NCBI RefSeq assembly: GCF_009729555.1
Contig: NZ_WODC01000001.1
Coordinates: 496,001-560,000 of the forward strand
Length of the DNA: 64,000 bases
Origin: Pseudodesulfovibrio alkaliphilus
Lineage (GTDB): Bacteria > Desulfobacterota > Desulfovibrionia > Desulfovibrionales > Desulfovibrionaceae
Direction of reading: 5' to 3'
This document shows positions 8,162-16,337 of this stretch, piece by piece; positions within the stretch are counted from its first letter, which is position 1, and the number at the start of each line of letters is the position of its first letter. The notes under the pieces are model-generated. The model was given only the letters and a program-made list of their open reading frames with translations, was not told where the DNA came from and did no database searches. Both the position numbers and the translations under genes were made by a program.

Positions 8162-9223
8162 ATGAGCGAAAGCGCCAGACGGTCCCAGGCATACACTGCC
8201 GCAGGGGTGGACATTGAGGCGGGCAACCGATTCATCGGCCGCATCAAGGATATGGTCAAATCCACCTTCACGCCCGGCGTGGCCATGGACATAGGCGGGT
8301 TCGGCGGACTGTTCAAGCCCGACCTCAGCGGAATGCAGGCGCCCATGCTGGTGGCCGGGGCCGACGGCGTGGGCACAAAGCTCAAGCTTGCCTTCCTCTT
8401 TGACCTGCATGACACCGTGGGCATCGATCTGGTGGCCATGTCGGTCAACGATGTGCTGGTCCAGGGCGCGGCTCCCCTTTTCTTCCTCGACTACTTTGCC
8501 ACCGGCAAGCTGGAATCTGGCGTGGCCGAGCAGGTGGTGGCGGGGGTGTGCGAGGGCTGTCGCCAGTCCGACTGCGCCCTGCTGGGCGGCGAAACGGCCG
8601 AGATGCCCGGCTTTTATCCTGACGGCGAGTACGATCTCTCGGGCTTTGCCGTTGGCCTCGTGGACACTCCGCGCCTGGTCACCGGCAAGTCCGTGGCACC
8701 CGGCGACATACTGATCGGGCTCGCCTCCTCGGGGGCGCACTCCAACGGCTACTCCCTCATCCGCAAGCTCCTCGACCAGTCCGGCCTGCGCCCCGACCAG
8801 CCCTTTCCCGGCTCCAAGCGGACGGTGGCGCAAGTGCTTATTGCGCCGACCAAAATCTACGTGCGTCCGGTGCTCGACCTGCTGCGCAGCATTGAGGTCA
8901 AGGGCATGGTCCATGTCACGGGCGGCGGCTTCTACGACAACGTGCCCAGGGTGCTGCCCGAGACCGTCTCGGCCCGCGTGGAGTTCGGCTCCTGGCCCAT
9001 GCCCCCCGTCTTTGACTGGCTCAAGACCGAGGGCCGTCTCTCCTGGCCGGAAATGCTTCAGATATTCAACTGCGGCATCGGCTACATTCTCATCTGCTCC
9101 CCGGATCATGCGGAGAAAGCCATGGAACTGCTCGACGCCCGCGACGATGTGGACGCCTACCGCATCGGCGAGATCACTGAACGCGACCCGGCACGCGAGC
9201 AGGTGGAAGTAGTCTTTCCATAG
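8162..9223 (+). CDS. purM: Phosphoribosylformylglycinamidine cyclo-ligase (AIR synthetase)
   Basis: A 353-residue protein, the usual length. PurM makes aminoimidazole ribonucleotide from FGAM with ATP in purine synthesis, in the cytosol. Seen in the sequence: YTAAGVDIEAGNRFI at the N-terminus, the glycine-rich VAGADGVGTKLKLAF segment, CALLGGETAEMPGFY and GLASSGAHSNGYSLIRK, all typical PurM blocks. AAGGAG lies upstream of the ATG at 8162. No other pur genes are nearby. Confidence 0.97.
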   Translation: MSESARRSQAYTAAGVDIEAGNRFIGRIKDMVKSTFTPGVAMDIGGFGGLFKPDLSGMQAPMLVAGADGVGTKLKLAFLFDLHDTVGIDLVAMSVNDVLVQGAAPLFFLDYFATGKLESGVAEQVVAGVCEGCRQSDCALLGGETAEMPGFYPDGEYDLSGFAVGLVDTPRLVTGKSVAPGDILIGLASSGAHSNGYSLIRKLLDQSGLRPDQPFPGSKRTVAQVLIAPTKIYVRPVLDLLRSIEVKGMVHVTGGGFYDNVPRVLPETVSARVEFGSWPMPPVFDWLKTEGRLSWPEMLQIFNCGIGYILICSPDHAEKAMELLDARDDVDAYRIGEITERDPAREQVEVVFP

Positions 9224-9335
9224 CCGCGGCACAGCCCTATTCACTCCGAGCGTGGTCGCGACTCTCCCGGAGCAGGGAACCAGACCGTCGAAATCCTCGA
9301 CAGTCTGCCAATCGACCAAGAATGAGGCAAGAGCG

Positions 9336-10271
9336 ATGACCAGCCCGCCACTTCTGACGCTTATCATACCCGTATACAACGAAAAGGAAGTTATTCCTGT
9401 TTTCCTGAGAGAGACCGCCTCAATAGTCGATAGCATGAAGAATATCGACGTTGAATTCTTATTCATCAATGACGGAAGCACTGATGGCAGCTTGGCGACC
9501 CTTCTTGATTTAAAACAAACATACGAGAATATCAGAATCATCGACTTGAGCCGGAACTTTGGGAAAGAGGCGGCCCTTTCAGCCGGACTGCACCATGCAA
9601 GAGGAGAAATTGCCATTCCCATCGACGTTGACCTGCAAGATCCTCCAGAGCTGATCCCCGTCATGGTAGACAAATGGCGCGAAGGATATGACGTAGTACA
9701 CGCCCGCCGCATAGACAGATCATCAGATTCCATTGCAAAGAGACTCACGGCAAAGTGGTTCTATCGGGTCCACAATGCAACTTCGGACATTTCAATTCCC
9801 CAAAATGTTGGCGACTATCGCCTGCTGTCAAGGCCGGTGATAGATGCCATCAACAGCCTGTCAGAAACGCAAAGATTCATGAAAGGCATCTATTCATGGG
9901 TTGGATTCAAAAGCACGGTGGTTGACTACACCCGCCAAAAACGGGCTGCCGGGAAATCAAAATTCAATGGCTGGAAGCTATGGAACTATGCACTGGAAGG
10001 CATCACAAGCTTTGGCACTGTGCCTTTGCGGATATGGACATACATCGGCTCAATAGTCGCTCTTATAGCATTCATGCTTTCCATCAAAGTGCTTGTACAA
10101 GTCCTGATCTTTGGCATTGATGTCCCAGGATACGCCTCATTGCTGATTGCCGTATGCCTGATCGGTGGATTGCAACTGATCGGCATAGGCGTGTTGGGCG
10201 AGTATGTAGGCCGCACTTACATCGAATCAAAAAACAGGCCTGTTTTTATTATTCGGAATATAATCGAATAA
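9336..10271 (+). CDS. GtrB-like family 2 glycosyltransferase (undecaprenyl-phosphate glucosyl transfer)
   Basis: A 311-residue protein. The N-terminal GT-A domain shows LIIPVYNEKEVIP, FINDGSTDGS, DLSRNFGKEAALSAGL and the DVDLQDPPE acidic motif. Two C-terminal membrane helices (about residues 230-295) end in GEYVGRTYIESKNRP, as in GtrB/bactoprenol glucosyltransferases. Family enzymes move a sugar from UDP-sugar to undecaprenyl phosphate on the inner face of the inner membrane. The ATG at 9336 gives the correct N-terminus. Base composition is clearly more AT-rich than purM or rlmD on either side, and a GtrII-like and a GtrA-like gene follow, so this is probably a transferred surface-glycosylation cassette. 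Confidence 0.9.
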   Translation: MTSPPLLTLIIPVYNEKEVIPVFLRETASIVDSMKNIDVEFLFINDGSTDGSLATLLDLKQTYENIRIIDLSRNFGKEAALSAGLHHARGEIAIPIDVDLQDPPELIPVMVDKWREGYDVVHARRIDRSSDSIAKRLTAKWFYRVHNATSDISIPQNVGDYRLLSRPVIDAINSLSETQRFMKGIYSWVGFKSTVVDYTRQKRAAGKSKFNGWKLWNYALEGITSFGTVPLRIWTYIGSIVALIAFMLSIKVLVQVLIFGIDVPGYASLLIAVCLIGGLQLIGIGVLGEYVGRTYIESKNRPVFIIRNIIE

Positions 10272-10282
10272 CGGGGTAATGA

Positions 10283-11785
10283 ATGGAGTCACTCATCAAT
10301 CTGGACAAAGAGGACAGAAAATTCTGCCTATACTTCGGCGTTCTGCTGTTACTATATTTTTTGCCCATAATTATCGCAGGCTACCCGGTAAACGACGATT
10401 ATCACAGAATCTTTAGAGGAAGCTCCTGGGACGATGACGGCCGCTTCCTGGCATCCCTCGCCCACCGCTTGCTGGGGCATTCGCTCACAATATATAACCC
10501 GGCGCCCCTTCCGCTTCTCTTATCCATTCTAATTTTCACATATGGGGGGCTGCTGATTAAAAAGACCTTTCTCCCTGATAATGATGCACTGCTGTCACCG
10601 CTTCTCGCGCTGGGATTCATCATCAACCCTTTTCTCATTCTTATCCTCGTTTTTCAACTTGACTCTATCGGAATCGCCCTCAGCCTGGTGCTGCTGATAA
10701 TACCCTTCGCAATACGCGCTTCCCAATTCAAAAAAAGGCTCAAATATCATGCCTGCTGCGTAGTCTTCATCTTCCTGAGCTTGAATTCATACCAAGCGTC
10801 TTTAGGATTTTTCCTGTCCCTTGCCTTCATCGAGTTTCTCTACAGGGCGAAACAAGGGCAGCCCGTTTTCAAGGCACTGTCGGACAGAATCCTTCAACTC
10901 GGAACAGGCTATCTTTCCTACAAAATATTCTTGCTGCTCCCTGTCATTTCGAACAATGCCCGCCGCCCTGCACGATCACAGCTCATCGAGTTCAACCGGG
11001 AGGGGGTAGAGCTTTTTGCCAGCAACAGCATAGAAATCATAACAACAACCATTACTTCACTGAGCTATCTGCAACTAACGTATTTCACGGCCCTTTTCAT
11101 TCTCTCCATCTGGCTTTCGTTCTCCATATACAAACAAGCAAAGTCGCCAAAGAAAATGGGTGTAGCGCAAAAGATTGTTATGCTCCTCCTTCCAGCCACA
11201 CCTTTCATCATCCTTTTCTCATCCTTCGCACACCTGGCTGCCATTGATGGATTTTGGCATCTCGGAAAGCTGCACTCCCTCACCTCATTCAGCGGACTCA
11301 CAGCATTTCTTTTTTTGGCCCTCAGATGGCGAACCGGCGACAGGCGCACCTTGTTGTGGGTGCTTACTCCAATCATTACTCTTTCTTTGAGCTTCAGTTA
11401 CCTGACAGCAAATGTTGTGAAAGCTGAGTACGAATTTCACGCGTCCACCATTACTTCAATAGTGAACGAGATCAACGATCAGATAGTTGACGAGAAAGTA
11501 CCGCTCTATGTAGCCGGCTCACTCCCCAGATCACACTACTTCAACCGCATTTCGCGCACATTTCCAATATTCAACGCGCTGGGCACGAACATTGGGTGGG
11601 CGCTGATGTACAGACTGTCGTATTCTGGATGCGCTGTTGACAAGTATCTGGCTGCACCTGAAGAGATGACGCTTAGGAACTCTTTAAAGGAGTTCGAAAT
11701 AATCCAGGACTCTCACTTTTACCAGATCAGCAGAAGCGACGATGGACTACTTTTGACGCTCAAAGGCACAAGCTACTCACGATAA
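10283..11785 (+). CDS. GtrII-like membrane glucosyltransferase
   Basis: A 500-residue protein with about ten hydrophobic segments and an N-terminal YPVNDDYHRIFRGSSWDDDGRFLA motif that matches the acidic periplasmic loop of the glucosyltransferase II (GtrC/GtrII) group. These enzymes transfer the lipid-linked sugar to the O-antigen or another surface glycan on the periplasmic side. It sits between the GtrB-like and GtrA-like genes, 11 bases after the former, and its stop overlaps the next start by one base. It is AT-rich and lysine/isoleucine-rich compared with neighbours. The sugar and acceptor cannot be predicted; this is the most variable gene of such cassettes. Confidence 0.85.
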   Translation: MESLINLDKEDRKFCLYFGVLLLLYFLPIIIAGYPVNDDYHRIFRGSSWDDDGRFLASLAHRLLGHSLTIYNPAPLPLLLSILIFTYGGLLIKKTFLPDNDALLSPLLALGFIINPFLILILVFQLDSIGIALSLVLLIIPFAIRASQFKKRLKYHACCVVFIFLSLNSYQASLGFFLSLAFIEFLYRAKQGQPVFKALSDRILQLGTGYLSYKIFLLLPVISNNARRPARSQLIEFNREGVELFASNSIEIITTTITSLSYLQLTYFTALFILSIWLSFSIYKQAKSPKKMGVAQKIVMLLLPATPFIILFSSFAHLAAIDGFWHLGKLHSLTSFSGLTAFLFLALRWRTGDRRTLLWVLTPIITLSLSFSYLTANVVKAEYEFHASTITSIVNEINDQIVDEKVPLYVAGSLPRSHYFNRISRTFPIFNALGTNIGWALMYRLSYSGCAVDKYLAAPEEMTLRNSLKEFEIIQDSHFYQISRSDDGLLLTLKGTSYSR

Positions 11786-12192
11786 TGATATCCAAGCACT
11801 TGATTATATATATACTGATAGGCTTCATCGGCGCTGCGGTAGACTTTTCGACATTCCTTATCATCAACGTCTACACAGGCCTTGGGTATATTGTTGCAAA
11901 CACCATGGGTTCACTTTTTGGCATGATCAACAATTTTATTCTTAACTTTACATTCAACTACAAGCTGAAGAACAAACACTTGCAAAGATTTGCGTTGTTT
12001 TGTTCTGCCGGGTTGATCGGCATTCTTGGTTCAAACCTCATAATTTTTCTATTAGTGGAATTGATGAATCTCCAGGAAACCCTCGCCAAAACAGCAACCT
12101 TGGCTGTCGTGGTGGCGCTTCAGTATACCTTCAACCGCCTATACACTTTCCGCAAGGAATTGGACCAGAGTCCTTCTGCCCACACGTCATAA
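11785..12192 (+). CDS. GtrA-like membrane protein (lipid-linked sugar flippase candidate)
   Basis: A 135-residue protein with four predicted membrane helices, starting LIIYILIGFIGAAVDFSTFLII and ending in the basic GtrA tail YTFNRLYTFRKEL. GtrA proteins are thought to flip undecaprenyl-phosphate-glucose across the inner membrane, linking GtrB (cytoplasmic face) with GtrII-type transferases (periplasmic face). The ATG shares its A with the stop codon of the preceding gene, so the genes are translationally coupled. This completes a three-gene gtr unit. Confidence 0.9.
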   Translation: MISKHLIIYILIGFIGAAVDFSTFLIINVYTGLGYIVANTMGSLFGMINNFILNFTFNYKLKNKHLQRFALFCSAGLIGILGSNLIIFLLVELMNLQETLAKTATLAVVVALQYTFNRLYTFRKELDQSPSAHTS

Positions 12193-12223
12193 GCGTTCGT
12201 TGGTCACATTCCCCGAAACATTG

Positions 12224-13621
12224 CTACACGACCAATTCCAACAATGCCACAGTCTCAATGTGATGGGTGTGGGGAAACATGTCAACAGCCCGTGTGCGCG
12301 TAAGCCTGTATCTGTCCGAAAGCCGCTTGACATCGCGGGCCAGGGTGGCCGGGTCGCAGGACACGGCCACTATCCTGGGAGCGCCCAGCGCCAACAGGGC
12401 CTGGGCCGTGTTCTCGTGCAGACCTGATCGCGGCGGATCGACCACCACCACATCGGGCGGAGCCTGATCGCCGGAGCCGTCCATGCCTGGAATGCCCTGC
12501 TCCAAGGAACCCGCGATGAAGGTGCAGTGTGACAGACCGTTGAGCCGGGCGCTTTCCCGCGCCTTGGCCACGGCTTCTTCGCTCAGCTCAACGCCGATGA
12601 CGCGGCCCGCCTCGCCGGCCAGATAGATGCCGATGGCTCCGGTGCCGCAGTAGAGATCAAGAAGCGACTGAGCCTCGGACAGGGCGCAGAAGTCGGCTAT
12701 CGTGGCGAACAGTTCGCCTGCCCCGCCCGTGTTGGTCTGGAAAAATGCGTTGGGCGAAAGGCGGTAGCGCACCTGACGATCCCCCCGGATCAACCGCTCT
12801 TCCACGAAGGCGTTGCCAAGGGTGTGAATGATGCGCTCACCAAAGGCCACGACCGAGCGCCTGGACCGTATGGAGTGGACAAAGGAGGCCATTTCCGGGA
12901 ACCGCTCGCGAAACAACGCGGCCAGATCGTTGATGAGATTGTCCTTGCGCTCGTCCCTGGCCGTGATGAGATGGGCCATGACCTCGCCCGCCCGGGTGTG
13001 ACGGATGACCAGATGCCGCCAATACCCGGTGTCTGCGGCCGGATCGTAGGCGGGGACGCCCGATGCGCGGCAGAACTCGCGCACTGCGGCCATGATTTCC
13101 ACGTCATACGCGTCGCACAGGTGGCACTGGGCGATGTCCAGCACCGGGCCTGGCCGATTGGCTCCCTCAGGCGTCGGCTGGCGCAGGCCGAGATGCAGGC
13201 CGTCCTGACGCTGCTCAAAGGCGAACTCCATCTTGTTGCGATAACCCCAGACCTCCGGCGATGCGGCGGGCGGGTCCATGACCAGCCCCTGCACCCCGCC
13301 GATGCGGGCCAGGGCGGCGGCCACCTGGGCATTTTTCTGAGCCAGTTGCTCTTCGTAGGCAAGGTGCTGGAGGACGCAGCCGCCGCAAGTGCCAAAATGA
13401 ACACAGTGCGGCTCCACTCGATGGGCAGAGGGGGTGATCACGGCCTCGGCCACCCCCTCGGCAAACCGCTTCTTGGACCGGACGATGCGGACGGACACCG
13501 TATCCCCCGGCAGACCGCCAGCCACGAAAACCGCCATGCCGTCCACATGGGCCACGCCCCGGCCGCCATAGGCCAGGGATTCGATGTCGCAATTCACAAG
13601 AGAGTCTTTGGGCAGTGGCAT
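12224..13621 (-). CDS. rlmD: 23S rRNA (uracil-5-)-methyltransferase, RlmD/RumA type
   Basis: A 465-residue protein. An N-terminal TRAM domain (IESLAYGGRGVAHVDGMAVFV) is followed by the Fe-S cysteines (HCVHFGTCGGCVLQHL and a later CHLC) and a class I SAM methyltransferase domain with LLDLYCGTGAIGIYLA and VVVDPPRSGLHE; VAVSCDPATLARD holds the catalytic cysteine region. The reaction is SAM-dependent C5 methylation of uridine, of U1939 in 23S rRNA in E. coli; the exact target here is inferred from family. It is convergent with the gtr cassette, with only 31 bases between stop codons. Confidence 0.93.
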   Translation of the reverse strand: MPLPKDSLVNCDIESLAYGGRGVAHVDGMAVFVAGGLPGDTVSVRIVRSKKRFAEGVAEAVITPSAHRVEPHCVHFGTCGGCVLQHLAYEEQLAQKNAQVAAALARIGGVQGLVMDPPAASPEVWGYRNKMEFAFEQRQDGLHLGLRQPTPEGANRPGPVLDIAQCHLCDAYDVEIMAAVREFCRASGVPAYDPAADTGYWRHLVIRHTRAGEVMAHLITARDERKDNLINDLAALFRERFPEMASFVHSIRSRRSVVAFGERIIHTLGNAFVEERLIRGDRQVRYRLSPNAFFQTNTGGAGELFATIADFCALSEAQSLLDLYCGTGAIGIYLAGEAGRVIGVELSEEAVAKARESARLNGLSHCTFIAGSLEQGIPGMDGSGDQAPPDVVVVDPPRSGLHENTAQALLALGAPRIVAVSCDPATLARDVKRLSDRYRLTRTRAVDMFPHTHHIETVALLELVV

Positions 13622-13840
13622 GACGCGCTCCGGGTTAACAGCTTGTCGATAACCGTCGATCTACTGTCGTTACGTGACTGCAGGCGAATATTCGAGCCGC
13701 AGGGCCCCCATGCTCTACAAGTTCATGTCATCCTGCGACAAAAACCCGTTTTGGTCCCGCACTCTTTCGCGCCTAGCATCTCACCGTTTTTGGGCAATCT
13801 GCAAAGTATACTTTTCCACCAGTCAAGGCGAGAGGGTCGT

Positions 13841-13870
13841 TTGACACGGATCAGGCCGACTGTCTATGGT
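13841..13870 (+). promoter_or_regulatory. Sigma-70-type promoter, possibly for a leaderless mRNA
   Basis: TTGACA at 13841-13846 and TATGGT at 13865-13870, with 18 bases between. The predicted start of transcription (about 13877) falls at the ATG at 13878. The -35 is perfect and the -10 is 4 of 6. Confidence 0.45.
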
Positions 13871-13877
13871 AATACGC

Positions 13878-14183
13878 ATGATCGACAAGGCCACGGCCAT
13901 GGAAACCGTCATGCGCAGGCTCGACAAGCTGCCCGAGGGCCACGCCATCGACCTGCGCACATACAAGCGCAACCGATCCATCGTCATCGCCCGCACCGGC
14001 CAGGACGCCTATGAAGTGGTGGAAAACGGATTTGCCCAGGGACGCTACGAGGCCACGGCGGACTCCCTGAAAAAACTGCTCAAAACACTCTTCAAGCGCG
14101 AGTTTCCACGCAGCACCAAGATCAGGCTTTACGACCTCGGCCCGGCCGGGGCCGACATGGTTGTGGACCGCAAGACCCTCTGA
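13878..14183 (+). CDS. Conserved-looking small basic protein, unknown function
   Basis: A 101-residue protein (MIDKATAMETVMRRLDKLPE...). It is charged and soluble, with ARTGQDAYEVVENGFAQGRYE followed by SLKKLLKTLFKREFPRSTKIRLYDLG. No family is recognised. Codon usage matches the core genome. The frame opens with an ATG at 13866, but the better promoter's -10 box overlaps it; the ATG at 13878 would then sit at the transcript's 5' end. Neither ATG has a Shine-Dalgarno sequence. Confidence 0.7.
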   Translation: MIDKATAMETVMRRLDKLPEGHAIDLRTYKRNRSIVIARTGQDAYEVVENGFAQGRYEATADSLKKLLKTLFKREFPRSTKIRLYDLGPAGADMVVDRKTL

Positions 14184-14331
14184 TGCCGTCATGCCAGCAA
14201 CGGGCGGAATACAATGGAAACCGGGCTCCCGAACGGGGCGCGGTCAGCGGGGAACCTTGCGACGCCAGGGGATGCCGGGAAAGAAAACACGGCAAGGCGC
14301 AGCAAGAAAACCATCGCCTGACAGGGCAACG

Positions 14332-14649
14332 CTATTGTCCGTTGCCGCCGTTCTTGATCTGGTTGAGCAAAGAGACCACGCGCTCAGGGTCTTCAAAGAC
14401 GGCCCGTCGAACCGCCTCGGAGACCTTGCCGTTCATGGCCAAAAGCAGCTCCGGGTCGTCACCCAGCTCCTGCGCCAGGGCGATGATGCGTTTCTCGCAC
14501 AGCGAAGCAGGCTCACCCCGCTCGATCTTGCTCAGATACGAGTGATGAATCCCGATCCGCTTGGCCACCCGGCGGATGGAATACTCAGGATCGTGCTGGC
14601 GCATGGATTCCCGCTTCGCTCTGATGTAATCGCCAAAAAGCTTGCTCAC
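14332..14649 (-). CDS. XRE/Cro-C1-like HTH transcriptional regulator
   Basis: A 105-residue protein with one N-terminal helix-turn-helix: FGDYIRAKRESM, then SIRRVAKRIGIHHSYLSKIERGEPASL, the typical XRE signature. The C-terminal third (PELLLAMNGKVSEAVRRAVFEDP) is helical. A GTG start at 14649 (VSKLFGDY) is preferred because GGGG lies five bases before it; an ATG-started frame goes back to 14787 but crosses the likely promoter. The -10 box is embedded in a palindrome at 14696-14709, which suggests autorepression. Confidence 0.85.
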   Translation of the reverse strand: MSKLFGDYIRAKRESMRQHDPEYSIRRVAKRIGIHHSYLSKIERGEPASLCEKRIIALAQELGDDPELLLAMNGKVSEAVRRAVFEDPERVVSLLNQIKNGGNGQ

Positions 14650-14660
14650 GTCTACCCCTG

Positions 14661-14728
14661 AGACTATACTGACAGGTTTCCCACCATTCTTGCGTCTACT
14701 ATACAGTAGCCAACAACCCATCGACAAG
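14661..14728 (-). promoter_or_regulatory. Promoter and candidate operators of the XRE gene
   Basis: On the - strand, TTGTCG and TATAGT are separated by 18 bases. The -10 lies inside CTACT-GTAT-AGTAG (14696-14709 in + coordinates), a palindrome with perfect 5-bp arms. A second related string, CAGTATAGTC, lies near 14662-14672, between the -10 and the start codon. Two GTATAGT-containing sites about 34 bases apart fit a self-repressing XRE regulator. This is inference from position. Confidence 0.45.
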
Positions 14729-14826
14729 ATTGAACAAGATCGCTTGGCGAACATTTCGCAAACACGATGCCAAGGGCCGCACGCCAAGCTGGCGGCGGCC
14801 CAAGGAAGAGAAAAAGGACGGGGGGA

Positions 14827-15630
14827 TCAGTCGGCCGAGACAGGGGTTGGCGGCTGATAATCGACCAATTCCAGGGTGAAGTGGCCGACCACCACCTTGG
14901 AACGGACCTTGACCGGAATACGGCGGCTGTCGGCCGAAAACCAGACGATCAACTCTGCGCCGGGGCTCTTGCGGAACACGCCCGAAAGGTTGCGGACATC
15001 AAGCCTGACCCGGAAGCAGGGGATGTCCCCAATGGGGGTCTTGAGGGTCTCCATGTCCTCGACAAAGGACTCGCCCACCACGCTGACCTTGCCGTCAGTG
15101 ACATTGGCGCCAAAGCGCATGGTCTTGAAAAGAATCTCCTTGCGGAAAGCGAAGAGCACGGACATGGGGTCAAAGACGTGCTCGGGCTGCTCCAGTTCAT
15201 GGCGCAGGTCGCCCTCGATATAGCGAAACGTGCGGCGGGCCGCCGGGTCAAAGACGATTTCCGCCTTCTTGCTGTACTTGCCCTCGTTCTGATCGCTCAC
15301 GTAGCGCAGGGAGTGGGTCACATCGAGATCGGTCCAGGACTCCATGGTGTCGCGCACCTTATAAAACTTGTCCACCCAGGGCACGGTGCTGGCTGTACCG
15401 CGAAAATAGCGGGCGGGCACCCCGTCCACCTCGGTGTCGGGCATGACCTCAAGCACGGCATTGCCAGCGTGGATAAAGGTCCAGTGAATTTCATAGGTCA
15501 GCTTTTCTCCCGGACCGAACGGGAGGGGCCGCGCCTGGGCGGCTACGGGCAGAAAATGGAAAAGCCCCACGACCAGGGCCAGGACAAGGACGAAATAACG
15601 AGACGACGAGCCGGATTTGAATATCTGCAT
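14827..15630 (-). CDS. DUF3108 domain periplasmic protein
   Basis: A 267-residue protein with an N-terminal signal sequence (hydrophobic stretch YFVLVLALVVGLFHFLPVAA). The mature part is a beta-rich DUF3108 domain: GPGEKLTYEIHWTFIHAG, FKVRDTMES-like and RYVSDQNEGKY segments, and a C-terminal WFSADSRRIPVKVRSKVVVGHF. Family members are predicted envelope proteins of unknown role. The ATG at 15630 gives a standard signal peptide; the open frame reaches 15693. Confidence 0.82.
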   Translation of the reverse strand: MQIFKSGSSSRYFVLVLALVVGLFHFLPVAAQARPLPFGPGEKLTYEIHWTFIHAGNAVLEVMPDTEVDGVPARYFRGTASTVPWVDKFYKVRDTMESWTDLDVTHSLRYVSDQNEGKYSKKAEIVFDPAARRTFRYIEGDLRHELEQPEHVFDPMSVLFAFRKEILFKTMRFGANVTDGKVSVVGESFVEDMETLKTPIGDIPCFRVRLDVRNLSGVFRKSPGAELIVWFSADSRRIPVKVRSKVVVGHFTLELVDYQPPTPVSAD

Positions 15631-15770
15631 CTCCCATTTTTTCCCGGCTTTGGCGACCGAGTCAAGACAAACCGGACCAACCGGGCGCGGCATATGGACA
15701 AATCAGGCCCAAAAGGCTAGAAGACCGGATAGCCGGAAAGCAATGTTCGCATGCGAAGGAGACACAGGAC

Positions 15771-16259
15771 ATGATGCTGAGAAAACGCGCCTGGGACATG
15801 ATGCGCGATGAATTTCCCACCGTGCAGGACGACGCCAGCCTTGCCGAGGCAATCCGCGTCATGCGCCACGCCATGACCGATGCCCCGGACTGCCAGGTGG
15901 TGGTGGTCCAGAACAAGGGCGGCAAGCTCGTTGGCGCCATCAACCTGTGGAACCTCTTCAAGGCGGTCAAGCAGTCGGTGCTCAAGGACGACAACCTCAA
16001 GGCCGACGGCGAGGTGGACTGGGACCAGCAATTCGCCAACGCCTGCCTGCTCTGCACCCAGCTGCGCCTTGACGACTACCTGATCACCAGCCCGCCCACG
16101 CTGCGGCCCAACGAGCCCATCCTGCTCGTCCTCGACACCTTCATCAAAACCAAGCGCGACTGGGCCCTGGTGGTGGAAAACGACAAGGTCATGGGCGTGG
16201 TCTACGTCACCGATGTCTACCGCGAGATGACCCGCGACATGGTCCCGCTCTTCAAATAG
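15771..16259 (+). CDS. CBS-domain pair protein
   Basis: A 162-residue soluble protein that is almost only two CBS motifs: FPTVQDDASLAEAIRVMRHAM with LVGAINLWNLFKA, and RPNEPILLVLDTFIKTKRDWALVVENDKVMGVVYVTDVYREM. CBS pairs bind adenine nucleotides and act as regulatory modules. There is no fused effector domain, so its partner is unknown. GAAGGAG precedes the ATG. An alternative ATG lies one codon later. Confidence 0.88.
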   Translation: MMLRKRAWDMMRDEFPTVQDDASLAEAIRVMRHAMTDAPDCQVVVVQNKGGKLVGAINLWNLFKAVKQSVLKDDNLKADGEVDWDQQFANACLLCTQLRLDDYLITSPPTLRPNEPILLVLDTFIKTKRDWALVVENDKVMGVVYVTDVYREMTRDMVPLFK

Positions 16260-16281
16260 TCAAACGGAAAAGACAATGAAA

Positions 16282-16316
16282 AACGCCCCCTGCGCTTCCG
16301 GCACGGGGCGTTTTTT
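16282..16316. terminator. Terminator between the CBS gene and the HD-GYP gene
   Basis: Stem AACGCCCC (16282-16289) with GGGGCG (16305-16310), followed by TTTTTT. The A-rich left side lets it work for the convergent - strand operon too. Confidence 0.88.
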
Positions 16317-16337
16317 CGTCTTTGCGGTCCGGTCCCG

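Noticed and set aside
8138-9748. Long open frame (536 codons) on the - strand opposite purM and the GtrB-like gene
   Set aside because: It is the antisense shadow of two real genes, with no ribosome binding site and an unnatural His/Gly/Val composition.
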